This document shows positions 11,090 through 23,274 of a stretch of 64,000 nucleotides of DNA, one piece after another. The DNA lies in assembly GCA_000827495.1 (NCBI GenBank), contig KN817518.1, forward strand, positions 1,142,405-1,206,404, given 5' to 3'. Position numbers and translations under genes: made by a program. How positions within the stretch are numbered: the first letter of the stretch is position 1; each line of letters starts with the position of its first letter. The notes under the pieces were generated by a model that worked only from the letters and a program-made list of their open reading frames with translations, had not been told where the DNA came from and did no database searches. This stretch comes from Hypholoma sublateritium FD-334 SS-4 (Eukaryota; Basidiomycota; Agaricomycetes; Agaricales; Strophariaceae).

Positions 11090-13609
11090 TTGATATCCAC
11101 TCAATTCTGCAGTTACCTTGAACGTATCAGAAGCATCTGGTTCTGATAGCCCAATATTTTCAGTCAATCAACATCTCTTATTCTCCAGGAATCGCTGTGA
11201 AGCTCAAAGGATTCTGATCAATGTTCTTGTTTTCTTCTGGATCTCTCTGGACATCTTTGCGATCATCTCAATTATGACTGCCTTATTCGCACTCCCGTCT
11301 ACTGCAATCCAAATTCGGCACATTTTCCTCTGCAATGTTATCGAAAGGGAGATACTAGCAAGCATTATATTACGCAGCAGAAGACCACAGGGCACCAAGA
11401 AAAGTCAGGCACTCGTAAGTTACACACCTTGAGCAGTGGGCCAGGTCAGTCAGTCAAATCATCGACTATTCTAGGGTCTCCTCTAACTGATTCACGGAAA
11501 CTTGCAGTCGAGATTATACAGTGACGCAGCACATCCGTTACGCGCATTTGAGGTGGCTGGGCGCCGTCGCTGCACGCGGACTATCATATACTAAATGGTG
11601 GATATCAGCCGCTCCCGTCGCGCCCTATGAAACTGACAACTTAAATAGATATAGCTCGGAGCGATGCGCCCTGCGTTCGTCAAAAAATACACGAAGTTCG
11701 GAATGTGCGCACCCCAGGGCTCGCATTGGATGCAACTTGTATTTATTGTGCAGAATGTACGCACGCTAACGCCTTTGAGATATTCAAAGGGCGTGGTAAG
11801 TGATTTTTAGCCGTTAGGCTATATCTGTACTTACACTTGAACAATTCATATTTGCCAGGCTAGCTAGTATAACACCTCTGTATATGAATTGTGGTGAAAC
11901 CAATCAAAGCCAATTTCATAATTTAGGCAGCCTGTCTCAGTTTGTCCCCTCGTCCCCCCTTGTTAACCGGAGTCTCTGGTCAACCGAGAATGATATCTAC
12001 ATGGGGTCGCAATTATCACAGCATGGATTTTGATAACGAGCGTGTCCATCGGACGCGCCCCGCATCAGATATGAGTGGATCTAGTGGCCTAAAATAGGAA
12101 TACACTCCAGATTGGCGCGACATTCGGGATGCCCAACTTGTGTTTTTTAGATAAATTGTGAGTTTGATATTGTTACAATATAGTACACTTGTGCTGTAAA
12201 AAGAGCCCCAACATTCAACCCCTCCCTTAATTTTGAACAAGATTCCAAGAACAGTTTGTTTGATGCAAAAAAGGATACATTATCTTGGTGGCGTCCACAG
12301 CAGGTCCATAGCCATTGCACAATTCAGTTGCCAGTGTAGCAGGCTGCATTAAGCATAGAAAGAAGTAGCATCAAAGGCGCAATATAATATCTCGGCACTA
12401 CAAGGATACGCTAACTATTGCATGACTCTTAACGGCAGGCCTGAGGCCCGAGTCAAAAGTCGGCGAGCAAAGAAAGGCACATACTACTAGGCAAGTGGCT
12501 ACTGAAGTGACTACAGCGGAATACAGAGAGAGTTTCTCTGCGAGGCTTACAGACGATGCATTTTATTCCATGTTGACATGACTTGGCCGCTGATAAGCGC
12601 TGCTGGGAGATCACTGTAAGGGTAGTCGACTCAGGAAGAACCTCAATAGAAATGGAAGTGCAATGAATTAGCCGTGTCGAAGATTTTGATGTCGGAGGCA
12701 TCATGTAGCTCATTCTGTTTAAAAGAGGTATGTATATGAGTTTATCCACCGTTAAGTCTATCTGAAAATGACAGTAAAATCAGTATGTTGAGTGCTGAAG
12801 CCTGTCGATTCAAACTTCGAGCCTCATACCAGATCTAAAAATATATACCGAGATATGGCATCCACGACAATGGGCTGCCTGTACTTCAGATGTGTACATT
12901 AAACGCTGAACACAGGTGGTGGCTCAGAGGAGTGGCTTATGATCGAACTCGTGTTGTCATGAAGTGCTGTGGCAGTCCTAATAGATGTTCAATATGTTTA
13001 TGCCTTGGGAAAAATCAGTAGATCGGCGATTCAGTAGACTGGATAATTTCAGCACTCTCTCCTCTTGATCCAGGACTGCATATAGAGAAAATCCAGGCTT
13101 AACAGAGACACTTAATGCCAGGGCAAGTCAGTAGGCAGCTATGTACCTGGCCTAACATAAGTATACCACTTACGGAGATGGCGTTTCACCGTTATTTTTA
13201 GAATCTAATTGGGGCGACCCTGCTGTGCTATAGCGACGATCGTTGATTAGGATCCATGGCACGCACTACTCACTACTCCTCATTTCCAGCAGCTTCCGGC
13301 AGCACACCTTTTCCGAATGTTCTCGCAGAAATTTAGAGGAGTTTGAAGGTCTGGAGGATGCGGAACAAGTATATTCTATAAATAGATGAGCTGGGCTTAA
13401 ATAGTGCCGTGTCGCTTGCGTGTTCGCAGCAGCGTGTCGTATGTTTGGTTCCTGCCAATTACACCGTGACATCCACCCACATACCGAGATATCCCTGAAT
13501 CTCAATACTGAATCTCAATCACTCTAACGATCCAGCAATGGAACATTATAAAGAGATGTTTCTTTCCGCGAACTGCATTCCCCACCTCTCTAGTTCAGCA
13601 GACTGAGAT
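11090..13609. other. Gene-poor 2.5-kb interval
   Basis: No protein with recognisable family signatures was seen on either strand. A hydrophobic open stretch at 11113-11432 could be the alternative 3' end of the AcpS gene. A 46-residue spliced ORF at 11664-11867 is listed separately. The rest, roughly 11.9-13.6 kb, is moderately AT-rich with only short open frames. No terminal repeats or transposase remnants were noticed. Confidence 0.5.
11664..11867 (+). CDS. Candidate 46-residue spliced small protein
   Basis: Exon 1 (11664-11795) is joined to a 9-nt exon 2 (11859-11867) across a 63-nt intron with GTAAGT donor, an upstream TTGAAC-type branch region and a TTTGCCAG acceptor. The product starts MRPAFVKKYTKFGMCAPQG, has a hydrophobic middle (MQLVFIVQNV), and ends YSKGVAS. 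It is basic with one possible short membrane segment, as in small mitochondrial proteins, but I recognise no family. The only support is the intron quality and the clean splice; it could be chance. Confidence 0.25.
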
Positions 13610-16580
13610 GGGCGAATTTTCCAGCCAAGTGCTGCATCTTGTCAAACGAGCTGCAGCTGAGCAGGTATGTATAGTTCAGCTGTTTCATCTGTGCCCACCG
13701 GGCTAACATATCCATGATAGGCAGGTATCATCTCTGGAGACAACCCGACCCAGTACAACGCATCGGATCCACTCCGTCTATGGATTATTCAATTAGGTGA
13801 GTTCTGAGTCTTATGTCAGTCGACAATGAATTCTCAAGCGGGGTCGTGTGCAGTCATCATCATAGGCATGACGCAGCTCCTGTCTCTGCTCTTCGCGCGG
13901 ATACGACAACCTCGAGTCATTGCCGAAGTCATTGGTGGTGTTATCCTTGGTCCAAGTGTTATGGGACACATTCCGCACTTCAGGAATGCCATCTTCCCTT
14001 TGGCAAGCATTCCTCTCCTAACTTTGACCGCAAACATCGGCCTGGTCCTCTTCCTTTTCCTTGTCGGGATGGAAATTGATACGAAGCTCTTGCGACGAAA
14101 TGTGGTCGCTTCCGCATCTATTTCTGTCGCAGGGCTTGTCATTCCCCTTGGACTGGGCGCAGCGTTAGGCGTCGCCGTTTACCACGAGTTCGTCGAGGAC
14201 AATTCTGTCCATTTTGGCTATTTTCTGCTCTTCGTCGCCGTGGCCATCGGGATCACAGCGTTTCCCGTCCTTTGCCGGATCCTAACGGAGCTGAAGCTTC
14301 TCGACACAGAAGTCGGTTTAGTAGTTTTGTCAGCAGGAATTGGGAATGATGTTGTAGGCTGGATTTTACTCGCCCTCGCTGTAGCCCTCGTCAACGCTGC
14401 CTCTGGGCTCACAGCGCTGTGGGTCCTTCTGGCTAGCACTGGCTATGTAATCGTGCTTTTATATCCTGGAAGATGGGCTTTGTATTGGCTATGCAAACGC
14501 ACTGGTAGTCTGGAGCAGGGGACCCCGACACCTTTTGTGATGACCGTCATCCTTCTTGTGGTCTTCTGCTCAGCATTCTTCACGGATATCATAGGTGTTC
14601 ATCCTATATTTGGTTAGTATTTCCTTATTATATATACGCTCGGACAGAAGTTAATTAGAGGATATAGGTGGTTTCTTGGCAGGGCTCCTAGTACCTCACG
14701 AAAACGGACTCGCAATTTCTGTCGTTGAGAAGCTCGAAGATCTAGTTTCTATTGTGTTCTTACCCCTTGTCAGTGTTTTTTCCCAAATGGTTTGGAAATA
14801 CGGCTTATTCTCATCTTACGCAGTACTTTTTCCTGTCTGGGTTAAACACGAATCTCAGTCTCCTCAACAATGGGATCACTTGGGGATACGTCGTCCTCAT
14901 CATCACGGTCGCCATTCTCTCCAAGTTTATATCTTGTGCTACAGCTGCACATTTCAATGGGTATGGCTGGAGAGAAGCCGGTGCTATTGGTTCTCTGATG
15001 AGCTGTAAAGGGTAAATTTCTCTCCTTTTTTAGCCAAGTTCATAAACTGATTTCTTTGAAAAGGCTTGTCGAACTAATTGTTCTGAACGTCGGCCTCTCA
15101 GCCAATATTCTCAGTCCACGAGTATTTTCTATGTTCGTCGTACACGCAATCATCGTCACCTTCCTGACTACTCCGCTTGTCCTGCTGTTCTACCCTGAGA
15201 AATACCGAACCCACGTCCGCGGTGGCAGCAGTAAAGCACTCGAGGGAGTGGAAGGATCTTCGGGTGAAGATTCAGTCAAGACCAAGTTTGCCCTCGTCCT
15301 GGATAAGATGGAAGCTCTGCCTTCGGCAATGACGTTGTCGCAGCTCCTCCACACGCACGTTTATGCTGCCCCAAAATATGTCGAAGACGTAAACTCCAGC
15401 ATTGACGAGAAATTGGCTATCGAGACGGTAGATAGTGAAAGGCCTACGCGACCCGTTATCGTCGAAGCCCTTCGTCTCATGGAATTGACCACTCGAACAT
15501 CCGCCGTAATCAAGTCGCAGGAATCAGATTCCCTTCTCTACAATGACCCTCTTGTCGCAGCCTATCGCACTTTTGGCCAACTCAACCAATTGACGGTTAA
15601 TCCCAAGATCTCCGTCGTCAATTCTGCTGAATTTGCCCAAGCCGTTTCCGACCACGTATCTTCTACCAGGTCCCAAATGGTCTTCATTCCCTGGGCAAGA
15701 GGCGTCACCTCAGTGTCGGAGGACGACAGAACGGGGACTCGCAATCCTTTCGACGGCATCTTCCACAAGACAACAACGCAGGACCAGACAAGCTCGGTTG
15801 TCTACTCCGAATTCATTCGAAGCGTGTTCGCCAAGTCTCCGAGTGATGTCGCCTTGTTTGTTGACCGCGGGATGGTTCGTTCGTTCGGAGGTTCGAACAA
15901 GCAACACCTATTCCTTCCGTTCATCGGTGGCCCAGACGATCGACTCGCGTTGAATTTCCTTGTCCAGCTTTGTGGGAATTCGTTGGTTACTGCAACGGTG
16001 ATCAAGATCAAGAAAACGGAGTCGGGGACCTCATCATCGGAACGCTACATCGAGGAGCCGACCATCGAACACACACTCAATGTGAGTACCAACGTATCAC
16101 GTTGTGCGACGTAAGACTGACCGCATAACTCCTCTCCAGGCAGCTGCTGATACAGTCTATCCTCAATTTACCTCGCAAACGCGCATGTCATCCGACCTAG
16201 CTGACAACCTTCTCTGGGATCGTTACGCCCTCCCCGACGCAAATAGACCCCTGCATACCGCCGATGCCCTGCACCGTATATCGTTCCGTGTAGAAACGAC
16301 ACCTACGCCTCTTCGCCGCATCACCGACTTAGCGAAGGACGTCGCGAAATCTAGTACTGGCGATTCGGGCAAAACATTAATCACCCTCATTGGCCGATCG
16401 CGCCGCCTCGCTGTCGAATCGTTACACATCGAATTCCGCAAACTCACCACGGAGTCTGGAGCATCTGTGAGCAGCTCTCTCCCGAAGACTTTGGGAGATG
16501 TAGGAGCCGCATTGGTAGCCTCCAATGTCGATACGAGTCTCTTAATCGTTCAGACAGCCCCAACAACCTATCTGTCCTAG
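13610..16580 (+). CDS. KHA1: K+/H+ antiporter, CPA2 family (Kha1-like)
   Basis: At least seven exons, with the start at 13610 (MGEFSSQVLHLVKR) and stop at 16578-16580. The N-terminal half is a Na+/H+-exchanger membrane domain of about 12 segments. Family landmarks are RQPRVIAEVIGGVILGPSVM, NIGLVLFLFLVGMEID (the transport-core segment), AVAIGITAFPVLCRILTEL, and AGIGNDVVGWILL carrying the ND pair of the ion-binding site. Later segments include GLVELIVLNVGL. The C-terminal half (about 430 residues) is cytosolic, as in yeast Kha1, with a regulatory-type region ending near LIVQTAPTTYLS. Kha1 acts in Golgi/endosomal K+ and pH homeostasis. Introns of 50-60 nt interrupt both halves and all reading phases close. 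It is convergent with MBP1 with a 459-nt gap. Confidence 0.92.
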
Positions 16581-17039
16581 AGCGCCTGTATGTAGAGAGT
16601 ATTTTTAATACCGGACTTCTATTCTCAACAATGGAAACTGGATATATAATTAGTGAGGTTATGATACCGCGATTCAAACCATGTACATATACTTATTTCA
16701 CTGCGCTCTTTTCCCAAATCATTGGTGATATGATTTCAAATGACACATGTCATCCGACGCCTCACAAATAAGCTACAGATTTCAGAAGAATTCATACAGG
16801 ACTTTGAATGAAGGCCGAAGTATCTCGACGCTTGGATACAGAGCACCTATCTCACCAGTAGGAATGGTATCACGGGTAATACAATGAAAGTACAATAGAT
16901 GCGCAAAGATGGGTTATCGGCGCAGGCCATACATACGTACGCAGGAAATTTTCTTCACTGCACAAACCTCATCCTCATCCAACTGGGACAGGCTTTGACG
17001 CACTCCAAGCTATCGACGAGGAGCTAGGCTCCTCGGATT
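16581..17039. other. Convergent 3' intergenic region
   Basis: The 459-nt, AT-leaning sequence lies between the stops of the antiporter and MBP1. It presumably holds both 3' UTRs. No other feature was seen. Confidence 0.4.
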
Positions 17040-19423
17040 CTAGCGTCTGGGCAGTGATGTCAGCGGCGTGAGTCTCGTAACTGGAATCCGGATACATACT
17101 TCCAATAACATTCCCAGCACTTGATCCACCTCGCTGGGGGGAACACCTCCACAACCAGCGCCAATTAATCGGCGATACTCTCCCATTCGTCCGCTGGTTC
17201 CGGCTTGCGCCTGGAACGTTACCAACTCGTCAAACATCAGCCTCCTGCGTTTTCGGTGCTGAGAGACCTCTTCGCGCAGGGCGTCGCAACTCTGCCGGAG
17301 TTCGTCTGGATCAGTGGGGATATTTGAATACAGCGCAGTCAAATCTGCCACATCCTCCGCCACAATGGCTTTCCGCTTTCCCCTGGACTTTTCTCCATCC
17401 GGCGACGAGTCCATCTCAATGTCATCTTCGTCGATTTGAATGGTAAGCGTAGCCGGTGTGAGGATCAATTCGCCGTTGGCGGCGTCGCGGATCGTTTTTT
17501 CCCGTGTTTCTTCGTCTTTCACCCATTTCTCCCAGCCAAGACGGTACCGCCGGCCCATTTTGTCAGAGAGGCCTCGCTCCAATTCCTGAAGGTGGTTCTT
17601 CGCCTGTATGAGGCCTTCGGCTTGCGATTTCAGATGTCCGACGGCGCGTTGGCTCTCCAGAATTTCGGCCTGGATATTGGCCAAAAGAGCATGGGCCTGT
17701 GTAGTGTCCCGCTCCTTGTCCCTCAATTCTTGGTCGAACGAGGATGCCAAGCTATCCATCATAGCAGCAATATCGTTAACGCATCTAGTGCTCGCCTTTT
17801 GCCCTGCGACAGAATGGTGCAGAGGTGGTTTGTCCCCATTCAGTGGTGCAAATGCGTAGCCGATAGGCGCAGAGGGTGGGGGGTATGCAGAATGTGCATT
17901 CCTGTAGGACATCGTGGTGGCCCGAGACGGCGGTACTGGTGAAGATCGGAAGCGTTCGTCTTCCAGTATATAATCCTCAGTGCTTTTCCCATCATTGTTC
18001 ATTATCTTCGGGTTAGCGCCGTGGTCGATGAGGATTTTAACAAGGCGTTTACTGCGACACCGTGCCGCCATCGTGAGGGCCGTTTCACCATCCTCATCCT
18101 GGAAGTTTATGACATCCGCCAGCTCTTTGGGGTAATCCGCGAGTCGAGTAAGAACAGTTTCCATGTAGTAGCGGGCGGCGTGAGTTTTGCCTTTGGACAT
18201 AGCGACATCCACAATGTGATGGAATACGGTCCGATTGTAATTGTCGATGTTGAGTGTGGAACGGTGTAATAGTTCGTATAGTTCGGGAAATTTACGAACA
18301 TCGTAGTTGTTCGCAAACATCACACTGCGCATGAGAGCTGTTTGTCCGGCCCTATTGACTTTGAAGATGTCAGCCCCTGCGGTAAGGAGAAGCTTGACAA
18401 TGCGAATTCGACCCATTGCGCAGGCCCAGTGTAGAGGTGTGTGACCGTCGTCATCGATCGCCATGTTAGGGTCAAAATCGGATGGCGGGTTCACCAGAAG
18501 AGGGGGAACTTGATTGGTATCAGAAATAAAGAATTCAAGCACTTGGTCTGCGTAAGACCGGGTATCTTCCCCTTCATCAGAATGGTTTGCGCGCTCATCA
18601 ATTGACGTCCGTTGTCTGTGTTTTTTGCCTGTCGAGTGGCGATCATCAGCGCCATTTGAAGGTCCACTACGTATTGGGGAAGGAGTCCGTGAGCTAGAGG
18701 AAGCCTCTGAAGGCGAAGGGGTCATGGAGCCATCCTCGGAACCCCGCGCAGATAATGTGTCATGATCAGATTCGTCGTCCACGGCGTCTGGGGCTTGTCT
18801 CCGAGAGGACCGCGTATTGATGAGAGCGCTGGCAATGGGGACATCAACAATCGCGGCTTTACGCGGTGGCCGGGTGACTGTGTTTGCAACCAGGTGCTTA
18901 GGAGCAAGCGGGGGGCTCTTGGCTGCGGGCTGGAATTCTATGATAGGTCGCAGAAGGGCCTCACAGTTATATTGTTTCGCCAGGTTTAGCCCTCTATCAA
19001 GAGGAATCCATGTGCCTAGGGATTCATAGTGTGAGCAGAAAGCGTCGATCGTGGAGAGGAGTGAGAGGACGTACCCTGGTACTTTCCATAGCCTCCTTGA
19101 ACCTTCTCGTGTTCGCCTTTTTGGACTTCGCGCTCCAACACGCGAGTCCGTTGTGGCTTATCAAACCCTGCGACTTTCAGAATCTGCGTCGCGTTGAGCC
19201 AGGAATCAGAGCGCCTTCTCATCACCGCGACCCCTTTGCACATCCTGCACGTGTAAAGTTATAAGAAGCCATAACACGACGCGCGTAAAGGGTTATAATG
19301 CTTACATTTCATAGACGGGGATGCCGCTGTAGGTCGCCTGGGTATCACGTCCGACGTGTTGGTTTCCCAGAAAGATATTGTGAGTAATAGGGAACACACC
19401 TTGAAAATCTGCGTATCTGGCAT
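17040..19423 (-). CDS. MBP1: MBF/SBF transcription factor, APSES DNA-binding plus ankyrin repeats
   Basis: Four exons (19423-19400, 19337-19306, 19244-19075, 19015-17040) give 733 residues. The KilA-N/APSES domain spans about residues 9-105: [57 protein letters not shown], and [17 protein letters not shown] Ser/Pro-rich linker follows. Ankyrin repeats follow at about 245-430 ([67 protein letters not shown]). Then comes a coiled-coil region, and a C-terminal domain that in Mbp1/Swi4 contacts Swi6. In fungi this factor drives G1/S transcription through ACGCGT (MCB) sites. One such site lies 136 nt upstream of its own start. The start is fixed by a conserved 8-residue first exon. An orthologue of U. 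maydis/Cryptococcus Mbs1 is likely. Confidence 0.93.
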
Positions 19424-19558
19424 GATGAACGTCCGTATGAATGGGATATATACCGCGTCCTGGTGCTTGAAGGCTTTGGCTGCGATTGCTCGCGGGAGAT
19501 TAGGGTGAACAAGCGGAGAATGGTCTCAGCGGTTGCGGTGAGAGGAAGACCCGTCTTG

Positions 19559-19564
19559 ACGCGT
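19559..19564 (+). promoter_or_regulatory. MCB-like box (ACGCGT) upstream of MBP1
   Basis: A perfect ACGCGT palindrome sits 136 nt upstream of the MBP1 start codon. ACGCGT is the known binding site of Mbp1-type APSES domains, so autoregulation is plausible. Six-base matches occur by chance about every 4 kb. Confidence 0.4.
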
Positions 19565-20197
19565 GAAACAACACAGACAAACATCATCGCAGCTGCCAGT
19601 AGGTTGCCGCCCATTACTTTTACATACTTTCAAACTTACTTTGGCAAGTATTCATTTTGTTTCTCGGGTACGTCAACTACACGAATACGCCAAATCAGCA
19701 ATACTTTGACGATATTCCATATCATTCGCGTTACCGACTGTGTTTACCTATTGCGAATCGCAGTGATTGATTAAGTAGTAGTTTTTGATAGTACGTAGAG
19801 GCTAGGCAACAGGCTCACTTAGTAAACACTCACACGCTGTAGCGGGGACATGGAAGGGAATAACGACGCCGACAATAGGTACTGTCAACTCATCAGCGCA
19901 ATGACATTTGATAGCCACGTAGCATCAAGCCTTGACAAATTCCTAGTGATAGAGCTCCAAAGAAACACTAAAGATCCATTGAGAAGAAAGTGGCGAGACA
20001 GATTTTCGCGGAGAGTTCGTGGATTACTCTGTAAATTCTGATCGAGTATATTAGGAGGTAGAAGCCCAAACTTGAAGCGTGAAAAGCGGCCTAAGATTAT
20101 CTCTAGCCTGGGGTGACTGGGTTGTCTAAGCCGGAGCTAGGATAGATTTGCATAGCAAGTCCAAGTTGACAGTGAGAGACTAGGAAAAGGTACTATC

Positions 20198-20742
20198 CTA
20201 GTCGTCACAAAAGCTGGCATAGTCTGAGGCGTCCGAGTCGTCTTCCTCGCTGCTTAGAGTCTCAAGGATCCACAAGGCACTCCCATCATCGAAAACTGTC
20301 AAGTTTCGTAGTAGTCTAGTCACCCCGTGTCCAAGCGTCGTGAGGAAATAAACGATAAAGATTACTCAGTGCTCGCTGGTAAACGCAAGGTGACTTGCGT
20401 CTTGAAGCTCCTGAAGGTAAAGGGAAGAGAGAGATGATGATCATATGATCGCGATGCAATACAATACAGAGATCACGTGGAAATGTTTTCCTTATTGAAC
20501 CACAACGTGGTTTGGGGCCAGGTCAAGCACTTACCGCTCTCTGCTCTTCCCCAGTGACACCAAATCTGTTCGAACGCGTGTTTCGCTATTACTTTCTCTC
20601 TCAAGAGATGGCTCCCAAGTGCGAGCCACTTTGTCAATTCAGCGACAGGCAAGCAATTCCCCTGAACCCAGTATTCAACCTGTTTACCATGAATTACAGA
20701 CTCTACTTTACCACTTTTCCCCATCCGCCACCTTCGCCTCAA
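20198..20742 (-). CDS. Candidate antisense gene overlapping the CDC14 5' end
   Basis: Three exons (20742-20535, 20410-20366, 20295-20198) with introns of 124 and 70 nt, GTAAGT/GTAATC donors and CTTCAG/GACAG acceptors, close in one frame of 116 residues. The first exon includes GKQVEYWVQGNCLPVAELT. The last encodes an acidic tail, LETLSSEEDDSDASDYASF, ending at a TAG at 20198-20200. I recognise no family. The first exon is exactly antisense to the CDC14 leader and first codons, so one of the two readings may be spurious. An internal Met at 20724 is an alternative start. Confidence 0.3.
20574..20579 (+). promoter_or_regulatory. MCB-like box (ACGCGT) upstream of CDC14
   Basis: ACGCGT lies 110 nt upstream of the preferred CDC14 start and 29 nt upstream of the alternative in-frame ATG at 20608. 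It matches the recognition site of the MBP1-type factor encoded next door. Confidence 0.35.
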
Positions 20743-22825
20743 GCACTAAATAAATTAGCTGCGGATCCTGAAAATCAACCACGCCTCCGCGCTCGACCGC
20801 GAGGAGGCCCCTCATCATCACCCGATGAAAATGCATCTTACTACTACTTTACGATTGACGAGCAACTGCTCTATCTCTCCTTCTTTCAAGATTGGGGCCC
20901 TCTGAATCTGTCAATGGTCTACAAAGCATGCATCCTTATTCACGAACTCCTTGAGGTTGGACGCGTTATCTAACACGCTTTTACCGCATGCCACTCACAC
21001 GTGTTGCATGCTAGGATACCGACCTGGCGTCCCACAGATTGGTGCTGTACTCTTCAAATGACCCCAAACGAAAGGCTAATGCCGCATTGCTGATGGCGCT
21101 ATATGTGGTTTGTGTCATCCGCACTCCATCACGACTTTATCTGAATGTAATCGCAGATGATTGTTCAAAGACGAGCTCCTTGGGAGGCTTTCCACCCAAT
21201 TGCAGAGTTGGAATTCATGCCCTTCCGAGATGCAGGTAGAGGACCTTCCGACTTCAATCTGAGCATTCAAGACTGTCTATGGGGTCTTTGGAAGGCCATG
21301 CAAAATGGTCTTTGCGACATGAACGAATTCAACGTAGATGATTACGAATACTACGAGAAGGTGGAGAACGGCGATTGGAACTGGTTAACACCCAACTTCA
21401 TCGCATTTGCGTCCCCCGTCGACACGAACTGGATAAAACGCGAAAAAGACGCTAAAGAAAGTGCGAAAACGGGGACTTCCACAGCCAGTTCCCTATCCTC
21501 GTCCACAAATACCAAGCTAGCGTTACAACGTAAACTGCCAACTCCTTATCTCAATTGCTTGGACTACTTCGAAAAGCGCAATATCAAACTCGTGGTTCGC
21601 TTGAATACCGAACTTTACGACCGTGATACCTTTCTTGACCGTGGAATTGATCACATGGAGCTATACTTCGATGACGGCACCAATCCTACAGATGAGATAG
21701 TTCGCACTTTTATAGACGTTGCGGATCGCATAGTGGAAGCTGGTGGCGTGGTCGCTGTACATGTGAGTCTTGAGTACATTCTTAGTTGGTGCTTGGTTTA
21801 CATGGCGTTAGTGCAAGGCGGGACTCGGGAGGACTGGTACACTGATTGGGGCTTATCTTATATGGAAATATGGATTTACGGCCAATGAAGCTATCGCGTT
21901 TATGCGCATCGTTCGACCCGGAACTGTTGTTGGGCCCCAACAGCAATACCTGTATCTCAAACAATTGGAATGGGCAAAATGGGCAGCAATTGACGAGATG
22001 AAAAGGGCGCAACAAACCCAAGTGGCGAATAGCCAAAATGGGACCACCATTGTTACGCCAGCGACACCCCCTGCCGAGGCAGATGAGCTGGCCGAACTTA
22101 TGCATACAACACCAACACGACCTACTCTAGAGTTACCCCCGGTCACACCGAGCCGCCACATTGCCGCTGCTGCTGCGAAGGCACGGGATATCGCTCCCCC
22201 TGGGCAACCGCGCAAAACGCCTAATGCTAAGCGTGTCGCGCAAGATTCGGACGAAGAGGACGAGGAGGACGATGTTCTACCCGCTCTGGGAGCGGCGCCT
22301 GTAGTCCGTAAAATGAGGCCAGCACCTTCACGAGGAATTACAGCATCCGACCAACGTCCATCGCGAGTTACGAGGTCTACTGCTGGTGCCGCCGCTATCA
22401 AAAAGACCGGTACTGCTGCTGCTGCCCCCGCTGCCCCCGAGTCCCCAGTCAAGTCCTCTCGCCAGGGCCCAAATAAAATCCCCAGACTTGCCACAACTAA
22501 GACGACGTCAGCTGCCAAGGCACTGGCTGCAGCTTCCAATGTTCAACCCCCCCGACAATTGCGTCACAACACTAATGTGCCGCCACCAACCCCGTCTCGT
22601 TTGCCTACCCTGGTAGCATCCAAACGGCCGACGCACGGTGTGCATACTAACTCTCTGACGGATGTTGGAAATTTGAAGCGTGCTCCCGCTGCCACTGCCT
22701 CCGATGCGTGGGTGGCAAATAATGTAGCAGCAGTGATGGTGCCGGCCACCAAGTCTGCGCGCCCAGGACTGCGGAGCGTCCGCAGAAGGCGAAGCAGCTT
22801 CAGCTCCGCCGACGTCGTGGCGTAA
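20689..22825 (+). CDS. CDC14: Cdc14 dual-specificity protein phosphatase
   Basis: Four exons give about 600 residues. Cdc14 dephosphorylates CDK substrates at mitotic exit and cytokinesis. Landmarks are [16 protein letters not shown] at the start, [20 protein letters not shown], the structural N-domain to about residue 330, and the catalytic loop [10 protein letters not shown], which is rebuilt across the intron near 21761-21830 (VAVH before, CKAGLGRTG after). [18 protein letters not shown] follows. The C-terminal third is Ser/Pro/Ala-rich and disordered with basic and acidic patches ([10 protein letters not shown]), as in other Cdc14 regulatory tails. I chose the ATG at 20689 because it abuts the conserved RLYF block. 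An upstream in-frame ATG at 20608 would add 27 residues that do not look conserved. It is followed on the same strand by DBP8. Confidence 0.95.
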
Positions 22826-23274
22826 TTCTGCCACACTGATATACTTCCCTCTTTCTGTAAAACATGTCTTACTGGAAAGTGCATGGACCTTCGCAATTTC
22901 TCCGTCATATTCATATCCTCCGAAATGTGTTTTAGCTGTCGCGTGCATATTCCATCACTCCCCAACCTGTCATCTTCCATCCTATTATACCTTTCATTCA
23001 TACCGTATCCGTATTCTTTTCCTTCCCTGGGTCTCCTCGGTTTCAAGTCCGCATATCTAAAGTCATACCACATTTTGACTACACTGACTATTTGCGACCG
23101 CTCTGATATTTAATCTGGTTGTCCTACCCAAGTCCTACCGTGGTCTACCTTTTTAGATTCAGTGACGATCGTCTTGTTGGTCCCCAGACCATCAAAGTTT
23201 AGATTATGTAAACCGGATCAAGCAATATTTTACTTCCGCTAACTTGCTCTTGAACAAACTTTTTCCTTCTCCAT
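22826..23274. other. CDC14-DBP8 intergenic region
   Basis: A 449-nt tandem intergenic region, pyrimidine-rich on the + strand in its first half, probably CDC14 3' UTR plus the DBP8 promoter. Nothing else seen. Confidence 0.4.

Larger units (their letters stand above)
19424..20688. other. MBP1-CDC14 divergent intergenic region
   Basis: About 1.26 kb separates the two divergent start codons. It contains ACGCGT boxes at 19559-19564 and 20574-20579 (listed separately), and on the minus strand a possible three-exon gene (20198-20742, listed separately). Nothing else coding was recognised. Confidence 0.5.
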
